Shown one piece after another: positions 6,300-14,818 of a stretch of DNA of 16,063 nt. The notes beneath the pieces are model-generated. The model saw only the letters and a list, made by a program, of their open reading frames with translations, searched no databases and was not told the origin of the DNA. The position numbers were made by a program, and so were the translations under genes. The first letter of the stretch is position 1, and every line of letters starts with the position of its first letter. Source of the DNA: Candidatus Nitrosopumilus sp. (GTDB lineage Archaea > Thermoproteota > Nitrososphaeria > Nitrososphaerales > Nitrosopumilaceae); the NCBI GenBank assembly GCA_016784625.1, contig JADHUF010000023.1, positions 1-16,063 on the forward strand, in the 5' to 3' direction.

Positions 6300-7388
6300 A
6301 TGAAACGACAAACAATTTTGGTACTAGTTGCAATAACTGCAGTAGTTGGCATCACAACTATCCCATTAACACAAAATGTTCAAGCACAAAGTTTGATTCC
6401 TGATTGGATTAAAACAAACGCTGGATGGTGGGCTAATGATCAAATCGATGATACTACTTTTCTCAATGGAATTGAATTCCTAATTGAAAATGATATCATT
6501 CACGTTTCATCTGAAAAACAATCTATTGATGTTGATACAATTACTATAGGATTTATTCCAGTTGAAAAGGCTGATGAATTAACTCCAAAAGCACAAGCAC
6601 TAGAGGTATTCCTTGAGAATAAACTAGGTATTGATGTCGAAGTAGTTGTTCCAACAAATTATGAGACTATTATCGAAGGAATGAGATTTGGTCATATTGA
6701 TGCTGCATTTATGGATACTGGACCTGCATGGATTACAAATCAAAGAACAGGTGCAGAAGCAGTATTGGCAGAACTTGTTGCAGGTAAAGTAAATTATCAA
6801 GCTACAGTTTGGACACTAGCTGAAAATGATTCTATTCATTCACTAGAAGACACTGTTGGTAAAAAAGTAGCATTCACTAGTATTACTGGTTCATCAGGTT
6901 TTGTAAGACCTATGGGAACTTTGGTAACTGCAGGACATGTTACCATTGAAGGCGATGATATCGTTGCATTAGAATCTGCATTGGCAAATAACTTTGAAAG
7001 TTATACTTTTGCAGGAGGTTACAAAGCAGCATTACAATTACTTCTTAATGGTAATGTAGATGTGGCATTTGGTTCAGATATTGCTCCACAAAAATATCTT
7101 GAATTAGAAGACCAAACAAAATTACGTCCAGTTACAACAATTGGACCTGTACCATCACATGTGTTTATGGTAAGCTCTGAGATGTCAGATTCAACTCGTA
7201 ATGCACTAGTTGATTCCCTAATCCAACTTAATTATGATGAAAACAATTCTATTTTAACAGATTTGTATGGTGCAGATGCTCTAGTTCCAACTACTACTAC
7301 TATGCATATTGGTGAGTTTGGGGACTTTATCAACGCATTAACTGGTCTTGATCAGTTAATTCTTGACAAATCCAACTATAGTAAATAA
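6300..7388 (+). CDS. phnD: Phosphonate/phosphite-type ABC transporter substrate-binding protein with extra N-terminal module
   Basis: Captures an anionic phosphorus compound outside the membrane and delivers it to PhnE/PhnC. Residues 1-29 are a Sec-type signal (basic start, hydrophobic core, VQA before Gln30). Residues 32-69 hold a module with PDWIKTNAGWWANDQIDDTT, then GIEFLI and DIIHV, a unit I know from many exported thaumarchaeal proteins but not from ordinary PhnD. Residues 80-350 are the PhnD fold: IGFIPVEKADEL, AAFMDTGPAW, the ligand-loop TGSSGFVRP (residues about 199-207) and GNVDVAFGSD. There is no lipobox cysteine. The length of 362 exceeds the usual ~300-340 because of the module. 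The ligand could be phosphonate, phosphite or a related anion; sequence alone does not decide. Confidence 0.92.
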   Translation: MKRQTILVLVAITAVVGITTIPLTQNVQAQSLIPDWIKTNAGWWANDQIDDTTFLNGIEFLIENDIIHVSSEKQSIDVDTITIGFIPVEKADELTPKAQALEVFLENKLGIDVEVVVPTNYETIIEGMRFGHIDAAFMDTGPAWITNQRTGAEAVLAELVAGKVNYQATVWTLAENDSIHSLEDTVGKKVAFTSITGSSGFVRPMGTLVTAGHVTIEGDDIVALESALANNFESYTFAGGYKAALQLLLNGNVDVAFGSDIAPQKYLELEDQTKLRPVTTIGPVPSHVFMVSSEMSDSTRNALVDSLIQLNYDENNSILTDLYGADALVPTTTTMHIGEFGDFINALTGLDQLILDKSNYSK

Positions 7389-7405
7389 AAACTAGCATTT
7401 CTGAT

Positions 7406-8236
7406 ATGAAACAAATTCAGATGACTCAAAATCCTCCATTTTCATTAATTTCTACAAAAAAAATTATTCAGATGAGTGATGTATGGACATCATATGATTC
7501 TAAAAATTTTGCATTAGAAGGAATTAACATTTCAATTGACAGGGGAACAAATTATGCGATTATAGGACAGTCTGGTTCTGGAAAATCTACTTTACTCAAA
7601 TTAATGAATGGAATGATGAATCCTAGTAAGGGTACAATCAAAATAGATTATGTTTCTCCTAACATGAATGAGAAAAAATTCAAAAACATGATGCATACAA
7701 TTGGTTATATTCCTCAAAGTCTAGGACTAGTAAAAAATATCTCAGTTCTTGAAAATACTCTACTTGGTGCATTACCAAGATTAACTAAAATACAATCATT
7801 ATTCAAAAAATTTCCAGAACATGAGATTAAAGAAGCAAAAAGAATTCTTAATCTGGTTGGATTATCTGGAAAAGAAGAAAGAAAAGCCTACATGCTAAGT
7901 GGTGGTGAAAAACGAAGAGTAGCTATTGCTAGGGCATTAATGCAAAAGCCTACAATATTGTTAGCTGATGAAATTGTTTCAGAATTAGATTATGTGACTG
8001 CTCATGAGATTATGGATTTAGTTGCAGATGCTCAAAAACGTATGAATTTGACTGCAATCATGGTTCATCATGATATGCAACTAGCATTAGAATATGCAAA
8101 TCGAGTTGCAGTTATCAAGGAAGGACAAAAAATTCTAGAGATTGGAGTTGAAGGTGACACTATAGTTGATTTTCAAACAGGAGATATGAATACAGAAGAT
8201 ATCATGGAGATGTATGCTGATGACACCAAAAAATAA
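7406..8236 (+). CDS. phnC: Phosphonate-type ABC transporter ATP-binding protein
   Basis: Hydrolyses ATP on the cytoplasmic face to power the PhnDCE importer. All ABC motifs are present: A-loop Tyr30, Walker A GQSGSGKST (54-62), Q-loop Gln104, signature LSGGE (164-168), Walker B ILLAD (184-188) with catalytic Glu189, D-loop SELD (192-195) and H-loop His221. The usual DEP after Walker B reads DEI, as in several PhnC-type ATPases. The start at 7406 is 17 bp after phnD; the in-frame ATG at 7421 would also leave the domain whole, so the first few residues are uncertain. The 3' end overlaps phnE. The 276-residue length is normal. Confidence 0.93.
   Translation: MKQIQMTQNPPFSLISTKKIIQMSDVWTSYDSKNFALEGINISIDRGTNYAIIGQSGSGKSTLLKLMNGMMNPSKGTIKIDYVSPNMNEKKFKNMMHTIGYIPQSLGLVKNISVLENTLLGALPRLTKIQSLFKKFPEHEIKEAKRILNLVGLSGKEERKAYMLSGGEKRRVAIARALMQKPTILLADEIVSELDYVTAHEIMDLVADAQKRMNLTAIMVHHDMQLALEYANRVAVIKEGQKILEIGVEGDTIVDFQTGDMNTEDIMEMYADDTKK
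8206..8209 (+). promoter_or_regulatory. Shine-Dalgarno site of phnE
   Basis: GGAG inside the end of phnC, ten bases before the ATG at 8220. That is comparable to the nine-base spacing of the aRF1 site. It favours 8220 over the ATG at 8214, which it would precede by only four bases. Confidence 0.45.
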
Positions 8237-9005
8237 TATTGTTATTGGAATTATTGTTGGATTAGTAGTAATTGCATCTTACAATGTCGATGCAAATCCA
8301 ATTGATTTTGTTAAAGGATTACCAAATCTTGCAATAGTTGTCGAAGAGATGCTTCTTGTTGAACCAAAATATGTTCCAACTGCTCTTTGGGCAATGTTTG
8401 AAACTATTCAGATGGCATTTATTGGAACAATCATCGGATTTGCAATTGCATTACCACTAAGTATGCTTGCTGCAAGAAATCTTAACAGCAAATACGTTTA
8501 TGCTCCAATTCGTGCATTGTTGGCTGCTATTCGTACGTTCCCATCAATTCTCTGGGCAATCTTATTTGTAATTATGGTGGGGCTAGGTCCATTTGCAGGA
8601 GTCTTGGCAATTATTATGTACACAGTTGGATTTGTTGCAAAATTACAATACGAAGCAATTGAAACAATAGACTCTGATCCTATGGATGCAGTTAATTCAA
8701 TTGGTGTTTCTAAATGGCAACTAATTCGTTATGTTGTAATTCCTGAATCTGCATCTCATTTACTTAGTCAATTACTTTACATGTTTGATTATAACATTCG
8801 TCAAACTAGCATACTTGGATTAGTTGGTGCAGGTGGAATTGGGTTTTACATTATTAATTATATCAAATTCTTTGAATATGGAAAAGCAGCAGTCTTCATG
8901 TTAGTGGTGTTGATTACAGTTTTGATAATTGATTGGGTCAGCGTCAAGATAAGAGACAAGTACATCATTAAATCCCAACATGGAATGGAAGTTACTGCAA
9001 AGTAG
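8220..9005 (+). CDS. phnE: Phosphonate-type ABC transporter permease
   Basis: Membrane channel of the importer. Hydrophobic segments occur at about 8-25, 55-80, 98-135 (two), 205-222 and 226-245. The EAA cytoplasmic loop that docks on the ATPase is clear: DPMDAVNSIGVSKWQLIRYV followed by PESASHLLSQ. GLVGAGGIGFYI near the C-terminus is a PhnE hallmark. Two close ATGs exist, at 8214 and 8220. GGAG at 8206-8209 lies 4 bases before the first and 10 before the second, so I prefer 8220 (261 residues, 17-bp overlap with phnC). A single permease gene is present, presumably acting as a homodimer. The stop lies only 4 bp from the stop of the convergent purP gene. Confidence 0.92.
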   Translation: MTPKNNIVIGIIVGLVVIASYNVDANPIDFVKGLPNLAIVVEEMLLVEPKYVPTALWAMFETIQMAFIGTIIGFAIALPLSMLAARNLNSKYVYAPIRALLAAIRTFPSILWAILFVIMVGLGPFAGVLAIIMYTVGFVAKLQYEAIETIDSDPMDAVNSIGVSKWQLIRYVVIPESASHLLSQLLYMFDYNIRQTSILGLVGAGGIGFYIINYIKFFEYGKAAVFMLVVLITVLIIDWVSVKIRDKYIIKSQHGMEVTAK

Positions 9006-9009
9006 AATT

Positions 9010-10035
9010 TTAGGTCGTAACCTTTTCTAATTGATTGGATTCTGAGGCTGTTTTTATCTCTCTTGCAATTCTTTTACCCATACTCATAGACTCGTTAAAC
9101 AACAGAGAATAGTATGGAGATCCATCCATGTAGATATTAGTTCCTGCAACAATTCTTGCTGAAAATTCAAATGATGTGAATTTTGCATTCTCATCATAAA
9201 CCCCTTCTATGCAAAATGGTCCATTCATACCTGGTGATACTAATTTTTTAGATGCCTCAACAAAATTTTCTCCCATGTTATACACTTCATCTAATAATGA
9301 TTCTCTTAACACTAGAGGACTATTCCCAATTACATTAAATGATGGAACTTTGTCACTTTTGAGTTGCTGTTCTGATGGGATTCTAGCTAAACCTTCAATA
9401 TCTGATTCATGTCTTTGATCAACTCCAAAAAATTCTAGTTCTTCTTTTAGTGGAGAATAAAAGAATTGTAAATAAGCTAGTACTCCTGTTGCGTATTCTT
9501 GAATGTAGAGTGTTTCATCTTCTGAAATCACTCCTTGTGAAATCAATTGAGTTCTTTTTGTATTATAATCATCTTCATTTGCTGCCATAAAGTAACCTTT
9601 TCCACCTGCAGCCCCTTGTCTTTTTACAATTACCAAGTTCTTGATGTCTTTAGGATTTGATACTGGATTTGGAATAGGTAAATTTGCTTCTCTCATGAGT
9701 TTTTCTTTCATCTCTCTGTCTGATTCCCATCTTAGAATCCATTTGTTACCAAAGACTGGAGTTTTAATTGATTCAATTTCTTCAGAATTCATTTGTGCAA
9801 TTAATGTTCCATGCGGAATTAACACTGCATTATTTTGTTCTAAAACTGATTGACATTTTTGATCTAATACTTCATTAAAAGAATCAACCATAATTAATTC
9901 ATCAATAAATGGAAATCTTCGATATAGTTTTTCACGTTTTTTTTCACAGACTAGAATAGTTTTTAGACCTTCATCTTTTGCACCTTTGAGAACTTGAAGT
10001 GCACAGTGTGAACCAAGTGTAGCAATTGATGTCAT
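9010..10035 (-). CDS. purP: FAICAR synthetase PurP (ATP- and formate-dependent purine synthesis)
   Basis: Converts AICAR, formate and ATP to FAICAR, the penultimate step of purine synthesis in archaea that lack the folate-dependent PurH transformylase. The 341-residue protein has the PurP start SIATLGSHCALQVLKGAKDE and an ATP-grasp core. Diagnostic segments are VIVKRQGAAGGKGYFMA (about 150), YIQEYATGV, QFFYSP, FGVDQRHESD, GPFCIEGVYDE and FEFSARIVAGTNIY near the C-terminus, where the metal- and ATP-binding acidic residues lie. The length agrees with the family (about 340-360). It lies 27 bp downstream of a 69-residue gene on the same strand and converges with phnE. I see no promoter in the 27-bp gap, so co-transcription with the small gene is likely. 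Confidence 0.95.
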   Translation of the reverse strand: MTSIATLGSHCALQVLKGAKDEGLKTILVCEKKREKLYRRFPFIDELIMVDSFNEVLDQKCQSVLEQNNAVLIPHGTLIAQMNSEEIESIKTPVFGNKWILRWESDREMKEKLMREANLPIPNPVSNPKDIKNLVIVKRQGAAGGKGYFMAANEDDYNTKRTQLISQGVISEDETLYIQEYATGVLAYLQFFYSPLKEELEFFGVDQRHESDIEGLARIPSEQQLKSDKVPSFNVIGNSPLVLRESLLDEVYNMGENFVEASKKLVSPGMNGPFCIEGVYDENAKFTSFEFSARIVAGTNIYMDGSPYYSLLFNESMSMGKRIAREIKTASESNQLEKVTT

Positions 10036-10062
10036 ATTATGCTCTACCTAACATTTTGTACT

Positions 10063-10272
10063 TTATGAACTATGTGCGGATGAAACATACTGGAATACCT
10101 CATCTATCAACTCTATGCTTAATTCTGATTTGATATCTTCAGGAACTACCTTTAGCACAAAATCATACATTGTTGTATTTTTGGGAAGACTATCTCTTTC
10201 TTGTAATAGTGAAAAAACAGCAATTCCATTTGAGATTATTGCCACTATCTTTTCTTTATCAGTTAGAGCCAT
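10063..10272 (-). CDS. Small conserved-looking protein, function unknown (69 aa)
   Basis: The product starts MALTDKEKIVAIISNGIAVF and is probably all-helical, with an amphipathic N-terminal half and an acidic middle (VVPEDIKSELSIELIDEVF). There is no membrane segment, signal or cysteine. I do not recognise a family. It lies 27 bp upstream of purP in the same direction and seems to share its transcript. A TATA-like minus-strand stretch (TTAAATTA) lies about 20-28 bp before its ATG. The gene is divergent from aspS, with a 110-bp intergenic region that holds a 19-bp palindrome. A link to purine synthesis is possible only by position. Confidence 0.72.
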   Translation of the reverse strand: MALTDKEKIVAIISNGIAVFSLLQERDSLPKNTTMYDFVLKVVPEDIKSELSIELIDEVFQYVSSAHSS

Positions 10273-10338
10273 GAATATTTATGAAAAATTCTAGTAATTT
10301 AATGTAAATCTAGTTCCAAAAAATAGGAGTTCATACGC

Positions 10339-10357
10339 GTGTAAAAATTAATTACAC
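10339..10357. promoter_or_regulatory. Candidate operator palindrome before aspS
   Basis: GTGTAA at 10339-10344 and TTACAC at 10352-10357 are perfect inverted arms around a 7-base AT spacer (AAATTAA). The spacer and inner arms are AT-rich enough to be the TATA box for a start near 10375, just before the aspS ATG at 10383. A 19-bp dyad on the core promoter is the usual form of an archaeal repressor site. As a hairpin it would be weak (6 bp). Confidence 0.45.
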
Positions 10358-10382
10358 CATGAAATATGGATTAAAGTAAATT

Positions 10383-11693
10383 ATGATAAAAACTGAATTA
10401 GGGAATTTACGTAGATCTCACTATTCTAATGAAATTACTGCCTCTATGGATGGAACACAAGTCACCATTATGGGTTGGGTTTTGACTATTAGGGGACATG
10501 GTAACATTAGTTTTGCTACAATTCGTGACAAAAATGGCGATATCTCAGTTGTGGCAAAAAAGGGAGATTGCCTTGATGAAATTCGAGAAAAATTATCTTC
10601 ACTGAAAGCCCATTCCTCAATTGCCATTACCGGAAATGTAAAATCCTCTGAAAAAGCACCAGGTGGATTTGAAATAATTCCAACAGAATTGCGAGTTTTT
10701 TCAGAAGTTGAAAAAACCCCACCTTTTGAACCAACTGCAAAAACTGTCAAAAATATTGACACAAGACTTGAAGTTAGACCAATTGATCTTAGAAGAAAAA
10801 CATTACAAGATATTTTCAATGTTAGAAGTCTGGTTTTAAAATCAATTAGGGATTACTTTAGTGAACAAAAATTTACTGAGATTAATACTCCAAAAATGAT
10901 TGCAACAGCTACTGAAGGTGGCGCTGCATTATTTGCAATCTTTTATTATAACAAAGAAGCATTTTTGGCTCAAAGCCCGCAATTGTACAAAGAACAATTA
11001 ACAATGAGTTTTGAAAAAGTCTTTGAGATTGCTCCAATTTTTAGAGCAGAACCATCAAGAACTAATCGTCACTTGGCAGAAGCAATCTCAATTGATTTGG
11101 AAGAAGCATTTGTTGATTACAATGATGTTATGAATAGAATAGAAGATATCATCAAAATTGTAATTAAAACTGTTAATGATTATGTAAAAGATACACCTGA
11201 TGCAGAATTTACAGTTCCTGCTATCCCTGAAACTATTCCAAGATATTCTTATGATGATCTGATAGAAAAAATGCAAAAAGCAGGTGCAAAAACAGAATGG
11301 GGAGACGATTTGTATCCATCAAATCTCAAAAAAATTGGACTAGATGGATTTTACTTTATCACTGATTGGCCATTAGGCCCAAAACCATTTTACGTAAAAG
11401 ACAGTAAAACAAATCCAAAAATTTCTGAATCCTTTGATTTAATGTTTGGAGATTTAGAACTATCTTCAGGTAGTACCAGAATTGAAAAACGTGATGAATT
11501 AGCTGAGAGAATGAAGAATAAAGGCATGAAAACTGATGCATTTGAGTATCATCTTGGTGCATTTGATTATGGGGTTCCTCCTCATGCTGGTTGCGGAATT
11601 GGCCTTGAGCGATTGATTATGGCCCTTACTGGAACTGAAAACATTCGAGATGTAACATTTTATCCAAGAGATGTCGATAGATTAACACCCTAG
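10383..11693 (+). CDS. aspS: Aspartyl-tRNA synthetase, archaeal type, probably non-discriminating (Asp/Asn)
   Basis: Charges tRNA(Asp), and probably tRNA(Asn), with aspartate. Residues ~18-105 are the OB-fold anticodon domain (GWVLTIRGHGNISFATIRD). The class II catalytic core follows: TPKMIATATEGGAALF, motif 2 with FRAE at 220-223 and then PSRTNRHLAE, and motif 3 GCGIGLERL at 403-411. The 436-residue length is normal for archaeal AspRS. From memory, Trp26 and Lys85 of the Thermococcus enzyme enforce tRNA(Asp) specificity. The aligned positions here are Leu34 and Pro93 (same 59-residue spacing), and Pro at the second site is the form associated with relaxed enzymes. The gatCAB genes directly downstream fit this, since they would convert Asp-tRNA(Asn). 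The gap to gatC is 10 bp. Confidence 0.95.
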   Translation: MIKTELGNLRRSHYSNEITASMDGTQVTIMGWVLTIRGHGNISFATIRDKNGDISVVAKKGDCLDEIREKLSSLKAHSSIAITGNVKSSEKAPGGFEIIPTELRVFSEVEKTPPFEPTAKTVKNIDTRLEVRPIDLRRKTLQDIFNVRSLVLKSIRDYFSEQKFTEINTPKMIATATEGGAALFAIFYYNKEAFLAQSPQLYKEQLTMSFEKVFEIAPIFRAEPSRTNRHLAEAISIDLEEAFVDYNDVMNRIEDIIKIVIKTVNDYVKDTPDAEFTVPAIPETIPRYSYDDLIEKMQKAGAKTEWGDDLYPSNLKKIGLDGFYFITDWPLGPKPFYVKDSKTNPKISESFDLMFGDLELSSGSTRIEKRDELAERMKNKGMKTDAFEYHLGAFDYGVPPHAGCGIGLERLIMALTGTENIRDVTFYPRDVDRLTP

Positions 11694-11703
11694 GTGTAAG
11701 TGA

Positions 11704-11970
11704 ATGGTTACTGAAGAAGAAATTAAACATGTAGCAAAATTAATGCGAATTGAAGTTGATGATCATACAGAATATGTAGACAAAGTACATGCAATGATTG
11801 ATTATTTTGATGTTTTAGATTCAGCAGGTGTTGAATCTGAAGAAATTACAATGCAAGAAATACCAATTACTAATTTACGCAAAGATAAACACATTCCATT
11901 TAATGAAAAACTAATTGAGAAATTAAAGAACTACAAAGGAACCTATGTTCGTGCACCAAAGATGTCTTAA
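11704..11970 (+). CDS. gatC: Asp-tRNA(Asn)/Glu-tRNA(Gln) amidotransferase subunit C
   Basis: The small 88-residue subunit that wraps around GatA and stabilises the GatCAB complex. The N-terminus VTEEEIKHVAKLMRIEVDD and the central region with MIDYFDVLDSAGVESEE match the GatC pattern of a helical start followed by an extended, acidic segment. It ends in YVRAPKMS, where bacterial forms end in a similar VPKVL-type tail. It starts 10 bp after aspS; only a weak GGTG precedes it. The stop TAA shares its last base with the gatA ATG, so translation is probably coupled and keeps the subunits in proportion. Confidence 0.93.
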   Translation: MVTEEEIKHVAKLMRIEVDDHTEYVDKVHAMIDYFDVLDSAGVESEEITMQEIPITNLRKDKHIPFNEKLIEKLKNYKGTYVRAPKMS

Positions 11971-13415
11971 TGAATCTTAAAATTTCTGCCCTTGAATTTG
12001 TCCAAGAAGTAAAAACTGGGAATATTTCTGCTGAGGATTTTGTGGGAAAAACCCTAGAAAGAATACAAAGTGTTGATGACAAACTACATGCTTTTCTATC
12101 TGTTAATGAAGAAGCAGTGGATAAAGCACGAGAGATTGACAAAAAAATAAAATCAGGAGATAAAGTTGGTGCATGTTTTGGAATGCCAATTTCAATTAAA
12201 GACAATATGTGCATCAAAGATAGTAAAACTACATGTGCATCAAAAATGCTTGAAGATTTTGTTGCTCCCTATGATGCAACTGTAATTACAAAATTAAAAG
12301 AACAAGATGCTGTATTTATTGGAAAAGTAAATCTGGATGAATTTGCTATGGGACTAACCACTGAATTTAGTGCATTTGGTCCTAGCAAAAATCCATGGAA
12401 TACTGAATATGTTCCAGGTGGCTCTTCTGGTGGTAGTGCTGTTTCTGTAAGTGCATTTGAGTGTGTTGCATCATTAGGTTCTGACACTGGTGGTTCTGTT
12501 AGAAACCCTGCAAGTTTTTGTTCTACTGTGGGGTACAAACCAACTTATGGGCTGATCAGTAGGTATGGTTTGATTTCATATGCAAACAGCATTGAGCAAA
12601 TTGGCCCATTAACTAGAACTGTAAAGGATGCAGCCTTTATGCTAAATCTTGTTTCAGGCTTGGATGTTAATGATAACACGACTGTAGATAACAAAAATGA
12701 AGACTATCTTTCAGGAATTGATTCTGGTATTGAAGGTAAGAGAATTGGCATCATAAAAGAGATGATTGGAGATGGTATTGATTCTGCAGTATTATCTGCG
12801 ACAAAAGATGCCATATCAAAATTAGAGAATCTGGGGGCAATATGCGAAGAAGTATCACTAGACATGGTAAAATATTCAGTTGCAGCATACTATACAATTA
12901 CTGCAACAGAAGCTGGAAGTAACCTTGCAAGATATGATAATCTAAGATATGGATATGATTTCTCAGTTGAAGGATACGAGTTTAATTCTTACATTGCAAA
13001 AGCAAGAAAAAACTTTGGTCCAGAAGTTACAAGACGAATGATCATTGGAGGATTTGTTCCATCTGCAGGACATGCAGGAAAATATTTCCTAAAGGCAATG
13101 AAAGTAAAAAGTAAACTTACCAAAGAAATCAATGAGGCTTTTAAAAAATATGATTTACTAATTGCACCAACTGTTCCAATTTTACCATTTAAACTTGGTG
13201 AAAAAATTAATGATCCAATTTCATTATTCCTAGTTGATATCAATACTGTAACTGCAAATCTCACCGGAAAACCTGCCATCTCAATTCCATTTGCAATTTC
13301 AAATGGATTGCCAATTGGAGTGCAATTATTGGCAGATTCTATGAATGATAAATTATTACTACAAGCAGCATATGCACTAGAACAAACTGTCAAATTACCG
13401 GAGGTTCCAATATGA
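11970..13415 (+). CDS. gatA: Asp-tRNA(Asn)/Glu-tRNA(Gln) amidotransferase subunit A
   Basis: Amidase-signature enzyme that frees ammonia from glutamine or asparagine and channels it to GatB. The Ser-cisSer-Lys triad is intact: Lys77 (in SIKDN), Ser152 (in PGGSSGGSA) and Ser176 (in GSDTGGSVRNPASF). The spacings of 75 and 24 residues equal those I recall for the Staphylococcus aureus GatA triad (79, 154, 178). YKPTYGLISRYGLI and QIGPLTRTVKDAA are further family signatures, and KPAISIPFAI lies near the end. The 481-residue length is normal. It overlaps gatC by 1 bp and gatB by 4 bp (ATGA at 13412-13415). A strong Shine-Dalgarno for gatB is embedded in its last codons. Confidence 0.97.
   Translation: MNLKISALEFVQEVKTGNISAEDFVGKTLERIQSVDDKLHAFLSVNEEAVDKAREIDKKIKSGDKVGACFGMPISIKDNMCIKDSKTTCASKMLEDFVAPYDATVITKLKEQDAVFIGKVNLDEFAMGLTTEFSAFGPSKNPWNTEYVPGGSSGGSAVSVSAFECVASLGSDTGGSVRNPASFCSTVGYKPTYGLISRYGLISYANSIEQIGPLTRTVKDAAFMLNLVSGLDVNDNTTVDNKNEDYLSGIDSGIEGKRIGIIKEMIGDGIDSAVLSATKDAISKLENLGAICEEVSLDMVKYSVAAYYTITATEAGSNLARYDNLRYGYDFSVEGYEFNSYIAKARKNFGPEVTRRMIIGGFVPSAGHAGKYFLKAMKVKSKLTKEINEAFKKYDLLIAPTVPILPFKLGEKINDPISLFLVDINTVTANLTGKPAISIPFAISNGLPIGVQLLADSMNDKLLLQAAYALEQTVKLPEVPI
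13400..13405 (+). promoter_or_regulatory. Strong Shine-Dalgarno site of gatB
   Basis: GGAGGT at the end of gatA, seven bases before the gatB ATG at 13412. It is the best ribosome-binding site in the window, and it fixes the gatB start inside the overlap. Confidence 0.75.
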
Positions 13416-14815
13416 CTAAAATTGGCCTAGAAATTCACTGTCAATTAACAAACTTGGAAAGTAAGTTATTTTGTTCATGTAAAGCAAACTATAGAGAATT
13501 TCAAATCAATGAAAATATTTGCCCTATCTGTATGGGATTGCCAGGAAGTTTACCTCAATTAAATCAAGAAGCAGTAAAAAAAGCAACAATGATTGCAATG
13601 GCACTTAATTGTAGTACTCCTGAAAAAATTGCATTTTTTAGGAAAAATTATTTTTATCCTGATTTACCAAAAAATTTCCAAATTACACAATTAAACATCT
13701 ATGGCGATACCAGTATTGGCGGCTCTGGTTCTGTAATGATTGGAGACAAAAAGATTCGAATTACTAGAATTCAGCTTGAAGAAGACCCAGGTAGGTTGAT
13801 TTATGAGGGAAGTTCCTCTAAAAATCAGATAACTCTAGTAGATTACAATCGTGCAGGTACCCCTTTAGTTGAAATTGTCACAGAACCTGACTTTGAGAAT
13901 CCAAAACAAGTTAGAGAATTTCTAAATATTTTATCTGATTTACTTGAAAATCTTGGTGTCTCTGATCCTGGTCTGGAGGGCGCAATGAGGGCAGATGCTA
14001 ATGTTTCAATTGAAGGAGGAAAGAAAGTCGAAGTAAAAAATATTGGTTCTTTTCATGATCTAGAAAAAGCAACACACTTTGAAATTACAAGACAAGAGAG
14101 TTTGCATTCTAGAGATATAGAAATTGCTCAAGAAACTCGTCATTGGGATGATAAAAGAAAAATAACTGTTTCATCACGTTCTAAAGAAGAGGATTTAGAT
14201 TATCGTTATTTCCTAGAAGGTGATATTCCTTGGATTCGAATTGATTCTGATATTCAAAAACAATTAAAATTAAAAATGCCTGAAAGTGTAAACTCTAAAA
14301 AAGAAAGATATGTTTCACAATTTGATATTCCTGTACAAGTTGCAACTGTGTTGTCTTCTGACAAATTTTATTCAGATTTGTTTGAAGAATCACATACTGA
14401 ATTTAATGCTAAAGAGGTTGCAAATATTATTACAACTGATTTGATGGGTCTAGTTGATACTCGAGAAAAACGTGAAGAATCAAAAATTACTTCATCACAT
14501 CTAAAAGATTTAGCTGATTCTATTCAATCAGGAAAAATTGCAAGAAATTCTGCAAAAAATGCATTACATGAAATTCTAAAGACAGGAAAGGAACTGTCTC
14601 AAATAATTTCAGAGTTAGATCTTGGAAATGTATCTGACGAGTCTGAATTATTAAAAATAATTAAAGTAGTTATTTCTGAGGAACCTGAAGCAGTAGAGCA
14701 AGCAAAATCAAATCCACAGACAATTAATTATCTAGTTGGCAAAGTAATGCAAAAAACAAAAGGAAAAGCAGATCCTGCCCTAACTTTAGATTTACTAAAA
14801 AAACAGGTAGGATAA
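13412..14815 (+). CDS. gatB: Asp-tRNA(Asn)/Glu-tRNA(Gln) amidotransferase subunit B
   Basis: Binds the mischarged tRNA, activates the Asp or Glu side chain with ATP, and transfers ammonia delivered by GatA. The start KIGLEIHCQLTNLESKLFCS gives the catalytic-cradle Glu7/His9. Zinc ligands are Cys21, Cys23, Cys37 and Cys40. Further signatures are NYFYPDLPKNFQITQ, LEEDPGRLIYE, LVDYNRAGTPLVEIVTEPD, MRADANVSI, VEVKNIGSF and DYRYFLEGDIP. The C-terminal ~120 residues form the YqeY-like tRNA tail domain. In archaea Gln-tRNA is normally made by GatDE, so the likely product here is Asn-tRNA(Asn). The 467-residue length is standard. The next gene begins 3 bp after the stop. Confidence 0.97.
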   Translation: MTKIGLEIHCQLTNLESKLFCSCKANYREFQINENICPICMGLPGSLPQLNQEAVKKATMIAMALNCSTPEKIAFFRKNYFYPDLPKNFQITQLNIYGDTSIGGSGSVMIGDKKIRITRIQLEEDPGRLIYEGSSSKNQITLVDYNRAGTPLVEIVTEPDFENPKQVREFLNILSDLLENLGVSDPGLEGAMRADANVSIEGGKKVEVKNIGSFHDLEKATHFEITRQESLHSRDIEIAQETRHWDDKRKITVSSRSKEEDLDYRYFLEGDIPWIRIDSDIQKQLKLKMPESVNSKKERYVSQFDIPVQVATVLSSDKFYSDLFEESHTEFNAKEVANIITTDLMGLVDTREKREESKITSSHLKDLADSIQSGKIARNSAKNALHEILKTGKELSQIISELDLGNVSDESELLKIIKVVISEEPEAVEQAKSNPQTINYLVGKVMQKTKGKADPALTLDLLKKQVG

Positions 14816-14818
14816 TTC

